Notes: generated from the sequence alone by a model not told the origin. DNA of 17,003 nucleotides from Bacteroidaceae bacterium (GCA_016284115.1 JAEEOD010000332.1:1-17003), one strand, 5' to 3'; counted from the stretch's first letter, positions 1 through 7,174 are shown. Numbers and translations are program-made.

Positions 1-61
1 CAAAGAGAAACAACACCGCAAGGTAATCTATAGAGCTCTTTCAGTAATTTGGAAATTCTTC

Positions 62-136
62 GGGCGTTTAGCTCAGCTGGTTTAGAGCATCTGCCTTACA
101 AGCAGAGGGTCGGCGGTTCGAATCCGTCAACGCCCA
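62..136 (+). tRNA. tRNA-Val (anticodon TAC)
   Basis: The sequence folds as a complete 75-nt cloverleaf. The 7-bp acceptor stem pairs 62-68 (GGGCGTT) with 129-135 (AACGCCC), and the discriminator A is at 136. The anticodon stem TCTGC/GCAGA encloses the loop CTTACAA, which places anticodon TAC at 97-99 (valine). The T-arm contains GGTTCGAATCC. CCA is not encoded (CTA follows), as is common in Bacteroidetes, so it must be added after transcription. A strong intrinsic terminator follows directly. I see no clear TAnnTTTG promoter in the 61 nt upstream, so the tRNA may be the last of a cluster that begins outside the window. Confidence 0.97.
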
Positions 137-142
137 CTAGTG

Positions 143-175
143 AAGGATGTGTTTTACGAAACACATCCTTTTTTT
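143..175 (+). terminator. Intrinsic terminator of tRNA-Val
   Basis: A perfect 12-bp stem pairs 143-154 (AAGGATGTGTTT) with 159-170 (AAACACATCCTT). It is closed by the UNCG-type tetraloop TACG (155-158), and a T-run continues from the stem through 175. It lies 6 nt after the tRNA and ends 54 nt before the next gene, so it insulates the transporter from tRNA transcription. Confidence 0.95.
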
Positions 176-229
176 ATCCTTAAATAGCAGATAAAGTTCT
201 GTGTAGAGATATTAAAGCAAAATAGAATC

Positions 230-1159
230 ATGAAAGATGTATGCGGTTTCATGTCACGGTGGATGGCGGCTTTGGTGCTGTTAGTGGCGTTTGTCGCCTT
301 GATGGTGCCAGCTACGTTCGTGCATATTGATACTTGGTATATCAACCCCATACTTGGACTCATCATGTTTGGTATGGGTCTCACGTTGTCTGCGCACGAT
401 TTCCGTGTAGTGTTCAGTCGCCCCAAGGATGTACTGATAGGATGTCTGGCACAATTTACGGTAATGCCGATCCTGGCTTGGCTTTTGGCAAAGTTGTTTG
501 CTTTACCCGATGAATTGGCGCTGGGTGTGATGCTAGTGGGTTGCTGCCCGGGTGGAACTTCTTCCAATGTCATTACCTACTTGGCGAAAGGCGATTTAGC
601 TTTGTCAGTAGGCATGACTGCTACTTCTACCGTCTTGGCTCCTGTACTTACACCTATGTTGGTGTGGTTATTGGCTGGCACGATGGTAGATGTGGATACT
701 ATCGGTATGCTGAAGAGTATTCTCTATGTGGTAATTGCCCCCATTGCTGGCGGCTTGCTTTGTCAGAAATATATCCCCCAACTTACTAAAAAACTGGTGG
801 CATATCTGCCTGCATTCTCTACCTTGATGATTATGATGGTAGTTGGTATTGTGGTTTCGCACAATGCCAGTAGATTGTTAGCTGGTGGTTTGCTGATTGT
901 GCTGGTGGTGATGCTGCATAATCTCTGTGGTTATGGGGTAGGTTATCTGATAGGCAGGATGCTCCAACTGAAACGAGAAAAGTGCATTGCTATGTCTGTC
1001 GAGGTGGGCATGCAGAATTCGGGTTTAGCATCTTCTTTGGCAGTGTTGCATTTCGCTGCTTATCCTTTAGCCACTATCCCAGGTGCCGTATTTAGTGTTT
1101 GGCACAACATCAGCGGGGCGCTATTGGCGAAGTTTTTCACTGTTGCCCCGCGTAGTTAG
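230..1159 (+). CDS. Bile acid:sodium symporter (BASS/SBF) family transporter
   Basis: The 309-residue protein is very hydrophobic and has about nine to ten candidate transmembrane segments across its length, normal for the BASS (SBF, Pfam PF01758-type) fold. Two family signatures are visible: GCCPGGTSSN at residues 104-113 and EVGMQNSGLA at 258-267. These correspond to the broken-helix crossover regions that bind Na+ and substrate in characterised members. Bacterial members carry various organic anions (pantoate, bile acids, keto acids), so the substrate here cannot be named. The start at 230 gives a charged N-terminus; Met8 (251) is a possible alternative. No recognisable promoter was found in the 54 nt after the tRNA terminator. 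The gene converges on the ABM lipoprotein 91 nt downstream. Confidence 0.9.
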   Translation: MKDVCGFMSRWMAALVLLVAFVALMVPATFVHIDTWYINPILGLIMFGMGLTLSAHDFRVVFSRPKDVLIGCLAQFTVMPILAWLLAKLFALPDELALGVMLVGCCPGGTSSNVITYLAKGDLALSVGMTATSTVLAPVLTPMLVWLLAGTMVDVDTIGMLKSILYVVIAPIAGGLLCQKYIPQLTKKLVAYLPAFSTLMIMMVVGIVVSHNASRLLAGGLLIVLVVMLHNLCGYGVGYLIGRMLQLKREKCIAMSVEVGMQNSGLASSLAVLHFAAYPLATIPGAVFSVWHNISGALLAKFFTVAPRS

Positions 1160-1250
1160 CCAATTATCCACATACCGATACAAGGGACGCATTGCAGGCC
1201 ATCACAAGCATCCAATCTACCCATACCTCTCTTTTCATTACCTACTTGCT

Positions 1251-1940
1251 TTATTTCTTGAAAATCTGGATAGCCATTTCGCCAATTGCCATTTCCTGCA
1301 GTTGAGGCACGATACGGGTAAAGTGCTCGGCAGCAGAGTGGGTGTCTAATGAAGGCTGATCCTTCCAAGTTTCAAAGATCATCAAGTTAGTAGGGGTGGT
1401 TTGACTCTGATAGATGTCATAGTCAATGTTACCACTATCTTTGCGAGAAGCCTCCACCAGTTCCTGTGCCAAACCCAAAGCCTTGGTTACATTCTCGGGA
1501 GCCACTTTCAGCATGCAGTTGATTCGAATTTGGTCGCCTTCGCTTTTAGCGGTGAAACTCTGGATAGCCATCTCGCCTACGGCAGCGTTGGCAATCTGTG
1601 GCACGAGACGGGTGAAGTGGGCAGCTGCTGAGTGAGTGTCGAGTGATGCCTGGTCTTTCCAAGTCTCGAATATCATTAACTGAGTCTTATCGGTCTGACT
1701 TTGGTAGATATCATACTCAATGTTGCCGGCATCTTTCTGGCTGGCTGCCACCAGTTCCTTGCTGACCTTAATGATGTTGTTCAAATTTTCCGGAGCCACC
1801 TTATACAGACAGTTGATACGGATTTCGTTACCAGTAGCGACTGCCTCTTCAGCTGCCTCTTCCTGCTGTGCAGATTTGCTACCACAAGATGACATACACA
1901 AAGCTGCCATCATCGCCATTCCCAATAATGCTTTATTCAT
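1251..1940 (-). CDS. Lipoprotein with two tandem antibiotic-biosynthesis-monooxygenase (ABM/YgiN-like) domains
   Basis: The 229-residue protein has a lipoprotein signal peptide with lipobox MSSC and acylated Cys19, then an acidic linker rich in Gln, Glu and Ala (20-38). Two ABM-like ferredoxin-fold domains follow, at about residues 40-129 and 138-227. Each carries the family pattern GNI(E/D)YDIYQSQ, then LMIFETWKDQ, then SLDTHSAA(A/E)HFTR. By hand alignment about 63 of 90 positions are identical between the two copies, so this is a recent internal duplication. ABM domains normally dimerise, so one chain may form a built-in pseudodimer. Characterised relatives are quinol monooxygenases or haem-degrading enzymes, mostly cytoplasmic; no haem or quinol role can be assigned here. 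A -7 box lies 33 nt upstream. The gene is divergent from the carboxylesterase. Confidence 0.88.
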   Translation of the reverse strand: MNKALLGMAMMAALCMSSCGSKSAQQEEAAEEAVATGNEIRINCLYKVAPENLNNIIKVSKELVAASQKDAGNIEYDIYQSQTDKTQLMIFETWKDQASLDTHSAAAHFTRLVPQIANAAVGEMAIQSFTAKSEGDQIRINCMLKVAPENVTKALGLAQELVEASRKDSGNIDYDIYQSQTTPTNLMIFETWKDQPSLDTHSAAEHFTRIVPQLQEMAIGEMAIQIFKK

Positions 1941-1972
1941 AATCTTATTGTTTTTAATTTGTTATCTTGGTG

Positions 1973-1980
1973 CAAAGATA
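1973..1980 (-). promoter_or_regulatory. -7 promoter element (TATCTTTG) of the ABM lipoprotein gene
   Basis: On the minus strand the sequence is TATCTTTG, an exact match to the Bacteroidetes TAnnTTTG element. It is 32 nt from the start codon at 1940. I see no good -33 TTTG at the normal spacing. With the plus-strand element at 2025-2032 it forms a compact divergent promoter region. Confidence 0.65.
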
Positions 1981-2024
1981 GTAATTTTATAACCAATCAT
2001 GTAGTTAATCTCAGAAATTATCAC

Positions 2025-2032
2025 TACTTTTG
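2025..2032 (+). promoter_or_regulatory. -7 promoter element (TACTTTTG) of the carboxylesterase gene
   Basis: TACTTTTG matches TAnnTTTG exactly and is followed by CACCGCAAATG. It lies 46 nt before the ATG at 2079. A -33 TTTG at 19-20 nt spacing is not evident. Confidence 0.65.
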
Positions 2033-2078
2033 CACCGCAAATGAAAATCGATGCAAATTATTTTAATTATAATCAATT

Positions 2079-3737
2079 ATGAGTAAACTTTTTTCAGTTA
2101 AGATGCTCATGGTAGCTGTGGTTGCCATGATGATGACTGCTTGCACCCAGCAGAAGAGTGAGGTGACTTTGCAGGTAAAGACACAAGCCGGTGTGGTTGA
2201 GGGTATTGCTGAAGACGGCATCAAGAAGTTCTTAGGCGTTCCTTTTGCAGCAGCCCCAGTAGGCGACCTGCGTTGGAAGGCTCCTCAGCCAGTAGAGGCT
2301 TGGGAAGGTGTGCGTGAGGCTAAGGCTTTCGGCAACGACCCTATGCAGCCTAATATGTTTGGCGACATGAATTTCCGTGGTGCTGGCCGTAGTGAAGACT
2401 GTCTGTACCTGAACATCTGGACGCCTGCCAACTATACCGACGAGGCACTGCCTATCCTGATTTACTTCAATGGTGGTGGTTTGATGGCCGGTAGTGGTAG
2501 CGAACCTCGCTATGATGGTACTGCCATCGCTCAGCTGGGCGTTATCGGTGTTACTGCCAACTATCGTGAGGGTGTGTTCGGTTTCTTTGCTCATCCTGAG
2601 CTGACTGCCGAGTCTTCTTATAAAGGCAGCGGTAACTATGGTTTCTTGGATCAGGTAGCTGCTATCCAGTGGGTAAAGGACAATATCGCTGCTTTCGGTG
2701 GCGACCCTAACCGTATCAATATCGTGGGTGAGTCAGCTGGCTCATTCTCTACTTCATTGCTGATGTGCTCTCCATTGTCAAAGGGCAACTTGTCAGGTGT
2801 AATGGGCTCAAGTGGCGCCGAGGTACTGCCTTACGGAGCTTCTACCCAGGCTGATGCTGACGCTGCCGGCAAGGCTCTGCTCGAGAGCAAGGGCTTGATG
2901 TCATTGGCTGATGCTCGCGCGTTGTCTGCAGACTCTTTGCAGGCTCTGCTACCTCCAAGAGGTATGGCCAATGTAGTGCTCGATGGTTACTTTATGGAGG
3001 AGAGTGCCGACGATGTATTCAAGAAGGGCGCGCAGGCTCAGGTGCCTATTCTGGTGGGTTGGAACTCTCAGGAGGGTACTCCTCTGTCAGTATTGCGTGG
3101 TGTTGAGCCTAACTTGGAAAACTACAAGAAAGCGATGACTGCTACCTTCGGTGACATGACCGACGAGATTTTCGAGGCTTATGGTTTGCTGACTGACGAC
3201 GATTTGTTCAGCATCAAGAGCCTGAACCTGGCAGGTGACTTGTTCACTGGCTTCCCAACATGGAAGTGGGCTGACTATCATGCAAAGACCTCTCAGCAGC
3301 CAGTATATCGCTACAAGTATATGCACCCACGTCCACAAGTGTCAGCCAAGATGGGCAACCGTGTTGGCGCATTGGCTGGTGGCGTTCGTGAGATGACCGA
3401 CGAGGACCGTCGTCAGCAGGCTATCCGTGACAAGTTCCCAACAGGTGCTGTTCACTCAGCTGATATCGAATATGCTATGGGTAACCTCGCTACTAACGAG
3501 TTCTACGATTGGCAGCCTGAGGACTATGCCATCTCTAAGCTGTTCCTCAACTACTATGCTAACTTCTGCAAGTACGGCAATCCTAATGGTGAGGGTCTGC
3601 CTCAGTGGACTGCCATCAACGGTCAGGAAGTGGCTCCTGTAATGTATATCGACGTAGAGAGCGGCGAGAAGGCCGATGCTGCTATGGAGAATGCTTATCG
3701 CACTTTGGAGAAGTTCTACCTGAGTCAGCAGAAGTAA
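2079..3737 (+). CDS. Type-B carboxylesterase (para-nitrobenzyl esterase family), lipoprotein
   Basis: The 552-residue protein has an N-terminal lipoprotein signal with lipobox MTAC (Cys22) and then a full-length COesterase alpha/beta-hydrolase domain. Visible family features are FLGVPFAAAPVGDLRW (51-66), the EDCLYLNIW signature (106-114), the nucleophile elbow GESAG with Ser219, a likely catalytic Glu332 in NSQEG, and His459 in GAVHSADIEYAMGN. It hydrolyses carboxylic esters; the natural substrate is unknown. It is probably anchored in the inner or outer membrane. An oddity is the oxyanion-loop motif NGGG (131-134), where the family usually has HGGG. No gene is cotranscribed downstream: an 8-bp repeat and a bidirectional terminator follow within 100 nt. 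Confidence 0.93.
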   Translation: MSKLFSVKMLMVAVVAMMMTACTQQKSEVTLQVKTQAGVVEGIAEDGIKKFLGVPFAAAPVGDLRWKAPQPVEAWEGVREAKAFGNDPMQPNMFGDMNFRGAGRSEDCLYLNIWTPANYTDEALPILIYFNGGGLMAGSGSEPRYDGTAIAQLGVIGVTANYREGVFGFFAHPELTAESSYKGSGNYGFLDQVAAIQWVKDNIAAFGGDPNRINIVGESAGSFSTSLLMCSPLSKGNLSGVMGSSGAEVLPYGASTQADADAAGKALLESKGLMSLADARALSADSLQALLPPRGMANVVLDGYFMEESADDVFKKGAQAQVPILVGWNSQEGTPLSVLRGVEPNLENYKKAMTATFGDMTDEIFEAYGLLTDDDLFSIKSLNLAGDLFTGFPTWKWADYHAKTSQQPVYRYKYMHPRPQVSAKMGNRVGALAGGVREMTDEDRRQQAIRDKFPTGAVHSADIEYAMGNLATNEFYDWQPEDYAISKLFLNYYANFCKYGNPNGEGLPQWTAINGQEVAPVMYIDVESGEKADAAMENAYRTLEKFYLSQQK

Positions 3738-3745
3738 TTTTGCTT

Positions 3746-3777
3746 ATTGTCACAAAGTCACGTTGTCTATTTGTCCG
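3746..3777 (+). repeat. 8-bp-period GTC repeat, copy A (four units)
   Basis: Four 8-nt units in register share GTC at unit positions 4-6: ATTGTCAC, AAAGTCAC, GTTGTCTA, TTTGTCCG. The array starts 9 nt after the carboxylesterase stop codon. The same kind of array occurs at 7653-7676 and 10596-10627, each time just after a plus-strand stop codon. Confidence 0.7.
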
Positions 3778-3795
3778 TGATTCGTGAGAAAGAAA

Positions 3796-3834
3796 AAAAG
3801 AAGCTGGTCAAATTGACCAGCTTTCTTTTTTTTA
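3796..3834. terminator. Bidirectional terminator between convergent genes
   Basis: Arm AAGCTGGTCAA (3801-3811) pairs with TTGACCAGCTT (3813-3823); the innermost A/T pairs probably melt to form the loop. On the plus strand the hairpin is followed by TCTTTTTTTT. On the minus strand it is followed by the complement of AGAAAAAAAG, also a T-run. It therefore can terminate both the carboxylesterase and the plug-domain gene. The arm sequence recurs at 7694-7727. Confidence 0.88.
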
Positions 3835-3870
3835 TTTAGGAATTGAGGTTCAAAAGCTATAGCTTCCTTG

Positions 3871-4548
3871 TCAAATTTTAGAACCTATGGTTGTAATCTC
3901 TATCACACCATTACCACCACGAGCACCCCATCCAGTACCTTCTTTGTTAAGTACCAACTTCTCGATGGTTTCTACGGGTACTAGGCGATCTACCTCTTCG
4001 AGCGATTCTATTACAACGCCATCCACCACAAATAGTGGAGAGGTGTTGCCCATCACCGAACCAGGTCCGCGCATCACGACAGTACTGCTCACTGCTGTCT
4101 GTTCTACACGCACGCCCGTCATAAAGCTCTTCAGTAAATCAGACACACGTAGCAAGCCGGAACTCATAATCTGATCATGCATTACCATATTGCCACTTAC
4201 CACAGCATCCGACTTAATCGCCGTATAAGGCAAACGCTGTTCTATACGTCCATTGTTATATACGAAGTCAGAAGGGGCGATGTAAACTCTCAATCTGCGT
4301 GCCTCGCTGAGCTCCATACGAGCAGCTTTGCGAGAACTCACATTAATCTGCAATACATCACCAGGAGCAGCATTCTTGAAGTAGAAACGACCATATTTGT
4401 CGGTAGTGACACTTTGATCTGTGCCTAAAATAGAAACCACCAGTCCTTTCTTGGGCTTGCCGTTCTTAGTGATAATACCCGATAACTCCTGCGCTGATAA
4501 AGTAACGCAAGCCAGCATCATTGTCCAAATCAAAAATAACCTTTTCAT
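3871..4548 (-). CDS. Secreted TonB-receptor plug-domain protein without a beta-barrel
   Basis: The 225-residue protein begins with a Sec signal peptide ending near LSAQ (residue 20). Residues 21-90 resemble a carboxypeptidase-regulatory-like (CarboxypepD_reg) beta-sandwich, with GKPKKGLVVSILGT and TTDKYGRFYF. Residues about 125-220 match the SusC/TonB-receptor plug: LLRVSDLL, VVMRGPGSV, PLFVVDGVV, and the terminal GARGGNGVIEITT. The protein ends there, with none of the roughly 600-700 residues of beta-barrel found in a real receptor. It may therefore be a soluble periplasmic protein that mimics a plug, perhaps interacting with TonB or a receptor. The minus-strand promoter fits the consensus well. 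No frameshift or remnant barrel is seen downstream; the gene ends at a clean stop 37 nt from the shared terminator. Confidence 0.85.
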   Translation of the reverse strand: MKRLFLIWTMMLACVTLSAQELSGIITKNGKPKKGLVVSILGTDQSVTTDKYGRFYFKNAAPGDVLQINVSSRKAARMELSEARRLRVYIAPSDFVYNNGRIEQRLPYTAIKSDAVVSGNMVMHDQIMSSGLLRVSDLLKSFMTGVRVEQTAVSSTVVMRGPGSVMGNTSPLFVVDGVVIESLEEVDRLVPVETIEKLVLNKEGTGWGARGGNGVIEITTIGSKI

Positions 4549-4582
4549 ACCTTATCTTCGTTAATAGTTGCACTTTGCATTG

Positions 4583-4614
4583 CAAAGATACGGAATATTG
4601 TTTGAATATCCAAA
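4583..4614 (-). promoter_or_regulatory. Promoter of the plug-domain gene (TTTG-N20-TATCTTTG)
   Basis: On the minus strand TTTG (4614-4611) is followed by exactly 20 nt and then TATCTTTG (4590-4583). This is a full match to the Bacteroidetes primary-sigma promoter. The start codon is 34 nt further on. Confidence 0.8.
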
Positions 4615-4616
4615 TA

Positions 4617-4641
4617 TGTCAAGGGGACGAACCCCTTGACA
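4617..4641 (-). terminator. Hairpin after the CE1-like esterase gene
   Basis: A perfect 10-bp inverted repeat, TGTCAAGGGG (4617-4626) and CCCCTTGACA (4632-4641), has loop ACGAA. It lies 9 nt past the esterase stop codon. The minus-strand tail (TATTTGG) is only moderately T-rich, so termination may be partial. The tail overlaps the -33 box of the next gene's promoter. Confidence 0.7.
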
Positions 4642-4650
4642 CAATATAAA

Positions 4651-5523
4651 TTACATCTTGAAGGCGTCAGACACAAACTTCATGATTTCAGGTGTAATGC
4701 TGCGCCAGTAAGTCCAGTTGTGTGCACCCTCACTGATGCGGTACTCATGTTTGTAGCCGATCTTGTTCAGCAAAGCATGAAGGTCGCCATTGTTTACTGA
4801 CAGACCGTCGTCATCACCGCAAGCGATGAAGAGCTTAAACTGGTTCTTGTCTTTGTCGGTCATATTGCGGAAGATGCTGAACACATCGTAATCCTTGAAC
4901 CACTCCTTCAGCTTGTCCTCACTGATGCCAGGATAACGGTTCTGCATATTGGCATCCTTCCACTCACGGATAGCAGCAGCCAAACCGCCGCATACGGCAA
5001 ACAATTCAGGGTGATGGAGGGCATAATAAACAGCACCACCGCCACCAGCCGATGCACCTACGATGGCACGACTACCCTTGTCGGTACGCACACGGTAAGT
5101 CTTTTCGATATAAGGGATGAACTCCTTAAAGAAGAAATCCTCGAAGTTAAACTTGCCGTCAGCGTCGTTATAATAACTGCGTCGCACATTGCCGAAGTTG
5201 GCATCAGGAGTGACAACTACCATCGGAGCAATCTCGCCGTTGGCAATCGCCTTGTCGAGGTACTGCTTCAGTTCGCCATAATACAGCCAAGACTGTTGGT
5301 TGGCTACTGTGCCACCAGGGCCAGCTGGATGCAGCAGATAGAGGATAGGATAACTGCGCTCGGAGTCGTTGTAACCAGCAGGGAGGTAAACGGCATACTT
5401 ACGATCTTCGTTCAGAATCTGACTCTTCAAGGTCTTCGCGTCAAACACTTGGCTCTCACTTTGAGCAGATACTTTGCCCAGAGCCAAAAGGCAAAGCATT
5501 GTCATCATCAAGAATTGTTTCAT
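4651..5523 (-). CDS. Secreted esterase, putative esterase/esterase D (CE1-like) family
   Basis: The 290-residue alpha/beta hydrolase has a clear Sec signal peptide (MKQFLMMTMLCLLALGKVSAQ). The reading frame stays open to 5580, but that upstream start would precede the promoter and spoil the signal peptide, so 5523 is chosen. The likely triad is Ser158 in GASAGG (the family usually has GxSMGG), Asp in ACGDDDGL (237-239) and His268 in EGAHNW. LLHPAGPGG (63-71) is the oxyanion-loop region. Relatives include acetyl-xylan/feruloyl esterases and other short-chain esterases; the substrate is not determinable. It is divergent from an AraC regulator 162 nt away, a typical arrangement for a regulated target. 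Confidence 0.88.
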   Translation of the reverse strand: MKQFLMMTMLCLLALGKVSAQSESQVFDAKTLKSQILNEDRKYAVYLPAGYNDSERSYPILYLLHPAGPGGTVANQQSWLYYGELKQYLDKAIANGEIAPMVVVTPDANFGNVRRSYYNDADGKFNFEDFFFKEFIPYIEKTYRVRTDKGSRAIVGASAGGGGAVYYALHHPELFAVCGGLAAAIREWKDANMQNRYPGISEDKLKEWFKDYDVFSIFRNMTDKDKNQFKLFIACGDDDGLSVNNGDLHALLNKIGYKHEYRISEGAHNWTYWRSITPEIMKFVSDAFKM

Positions 5524-5555
5524 AACTGTAAGTGATAAAAATATGAATTCGGCTG

Positions 5556-5563
5556 CAAAGTTA
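5556..5563 (-). promoter_or_regulatory. -7 promoter element (TAACTTTG) of the esterase gene
   Basis: The minus strand reads TAACTTTG, matching TAnnTTTG, 32 nt before the start codon at 5523. No good -33 element is visible, consistent with dependence on an activator such as the divergent AraC protein (inference). Confidence 0.6.
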
Positions 5564-5628
5564 GTTAGCTTTTTTGACACAGCTATTATGAAAATAGGTA
5601 TATATATGTAGAAAAACGGAAATAACGC

Positions 5629-5659
5629 ATTGTATTCTCATCAATAAACCCTATCTTTG
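5629..5659 (+). promoter_or_regulatory. Promoter of the AraC gene (ATTG-N19-TATCTTTG)
   Basis: TATCTTTG at 5652-5659 matches the -7 element. ATTG at 5629-5632, 19 nt upstream, is a near match to the -33 TTTG. The ATG is 26 nt downstream. Confidence 0.65.
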
Positions 5660-5685
5660 TTACGAAAATATGAAAAATACCTCTT

Positions 5686-6504
5686 ATGAAGCCTAAACCT
5701 TCCATCCTATCACCTGTGGTGTTATCGAAAGAGATCGTATCCCGCAGCACTATCGGCGGTATTGCCATCGACTACTTCAACATCGTGTTATGCAAGCATG
5801 GTGAGGCGGAGCTGAGCGTCAACCTACAACCTTTCAAAGAAGTGCAAGGCACGGTGGTGTTCTTCTTCCCTGGTGATGTCATCAAGGTAGAACGCATGAG
5901 TGATGACTTCGAGCTGGAATCGCTGATGTGCTCGGCAGACATCTGGCACGAGGCTTCTGAAGGCATCAACCAACTTTACCTGCACTACCTGCATTGCCAT
6001 TTCCACATAGACCAACCCTTGGCTACTGCCGTTATCGAACAAACATTCAACTTGATGGAAACACTATTGCACGCTTACAGTCCCACTCTACTTCGTGAAA
6101 TCGCCATTCTGCAAGTGAAAAGCATACTATCTAGTTTCGTACTACATGCCAAGATGAATCCCTCAGAACTGAATATCAAGAATACGCGGTCAGATAACCT
6201 ATTTAATGCCTTCAAATATCATTTGGGAAAGCATTATCGCAAAAACCGTGATGTACTATTCTATGCTGACAAAATGCACGTTACCCCCAAGACTCTCTCT
6301 ACTGTTGTGAAAGAGAATACAGGCAAGAGTGCCAAAGCTGCCATTGATGCATATACAGTGATGCAACTGAAGCTGACGCTAAGTAATAGCGAGCAAAGCA
6401 TTAAAGAGGTAGCATGGCAATACAATTTTTCGAGCCTCCCCTTCTTTTGCGAATACTTCAGGAGGCATACAGGCATGACTCCCCAGCAATGGCGGGAGGG
6501 ATAA
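5686..6504 (+). CDS. AraC-family transcriptional regulator
   Basis: The 272-residue protein has the usual two-part layout. The N-terminal cupin-like region (about 15-110) has the pattern IVLCKHGEAELSVNLQPF and VVFFFPGDVIKV. The C-terminal AraC double helix-turn-helix (about 170-270) includes FYADKMHVTPKTLSTVVKE and the second-helix signature SIKEVAWQYNFSSLPFFCEYFRRHTGMTPQQWR. These proteins usually sense a small molecule and activate neighbouring genes. The divergent esterase is the obvious candidate target. The stop codon (6502-6504) directly touches that of the convergent nitroreductase gene (6505-6507), leaving no intergenic space and no terminator. Confidence 0.92.
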   Translation: MKPKPSILSPVVLSKEIVSRSTIGGIAIDYFNIVLCKHGEAELSVNLQPFKEVQGTVVFFFPGDVIKVERMSDDFELESLMCSADIWHEASEGINQLYLHYLHCHFHIDQPLATAVIEQTFNLMETLLHAYSPTLLREIAILQVKSILSSFVLHAKMNPSELNIKNTRSDNLFNAFKYHLGKHYRKNRDVLFYADKMHVTPKTLSTVVKENTGKSAKAAIDAYTVMQLKLTLSNSEQSIKEVAWQYNFSSLPFFCEYFRRHTGMTPQQWREG

Positions 6505-7110
6505 TTATTTAATCTTCAGAATATCATCCAATGCTTTGCGCTCTGGACGCTTCGGCACTTGGTTGCCATAGCCGAGGGCGACTACCGACATCACGATTTC
6601 ATCGCCTGGGATATCCAATACTTTCTTCAGGGCATCTGCATCACGCAGTCCCATAATCAAGGTGTCAAAGCCCATCTCCTTTGCTTTTAGTACCAGGAAT
6701 GCATTGCTGAGGCCAGCATCGAAGGCGCCCCATGAGTTGCCCACCTCGTTGGCAGCTTCACCGTTGAAGAAGCCCGACTGGTCGCGCTTGTAGGTCGTTA
6801 CAATCAGCACAGGCGCCGTACCGGCACGTTCTTGGTTGCCCAGCATGGCAGGCAACATTTCCTGCTTCTTGGTATCGCTCATCACCGCATAATAGCGAGT
6901 GGCCTGCGCGTTGGCCCAAGATGGAGCCTCCTGCGTAGTCGCTATCAGCGTGCGTACCTGCTCTTCACTGATCTTCTTGCTGGAGTCGTAGCTTCTTACA
7001 CTGCGACGGTTAGCCACTATCTCGTCAAAGCTTGCTGTGTTTCCTGCACAACTGCCTAAGGCAGCCACTACGCCTGCCCCCACCATGATTTTTTTCAATT
7101 GCTCTTTCAT
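6505..7110 (-). CDS. Nitroreductase-family flavoprotein with lipoprotein signal
   Basis: The 201-residue protein has a nitroreductase fold. RRSVRSYDSSKKIS (35-48) is the N-terminal FMN-phosphate-binding segment. APSWANAQ (62-69) and GLRDADALKKVLDIPGDEIVMSVVALGYG (154-182) are typical core motifs. It would use FMN and NAD(P)H to reduce nitro compounds or quinones. The frame is open to 7173, but the -7 box (7143-7150) falls inside that extension, and only the start at 7110 gives a signal peptide ending in lipobox LGSC (Cys21). A membrane-anchored extracytoplasmic location is unusual for this family, since NAD(P)H is cytoplasmic. The length is typical of the family apart from the signal. Confidence 0.9.
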   Translation of the reverse strand: MKEQLKKIMVGAGVVAALGSCAGNTASFDEIVANRRSVRSYDSSKKISEEQVRTLIATTQEAPSWANAQATRYYAVMSDTKKQEMLPAMLGNQERAGTAPVLIVTTYKRDQSGFFNGEAANEVGNSWGAFDAGLSNAFLVLKAKEMGFDTLIMGLRDADALKKVLDIPGDEIVMSVVALGYGNQVPKRPERKALDDILKIK

Positions 7111-7142
7111 GTTCGTAATAGTTGATGTTTTTATTTTCAATG

Positions 7143-7174
7143 CAAAGGTAGGAATAACCGAAGGCAAAACCAAA
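7143..7174 (-). promoter_or_regulatory. Promoter of the nitroreductase gene (TTTG-N20-TACCTTTG)
   Basis: The minus strand has TTTG (7174-7171), exactly 20 nt, then TACCTTTG (7150-7143). It lies 32 nt before the start codon at 7110 and fixes the choice of start. Confidence 0.8.

Noticed and set aside
1..61. Possible RNA gene or promoter before tRNA-Val
   Set aside because: No cloverleaf and no exact TAnnTTTG could be found; TAATTTGG is one base off in spacing and not convincing.
5524..5580. Longer N-terminus for the CE1-like esterase
   Set aside because: It would place the promoter inside the coding region and bury the signal peptide. The same argument rejects the extensions at 7111-7173 and 9816-9908; the 9557-9646 extension is rejected because it buries the lipoprotein signal.
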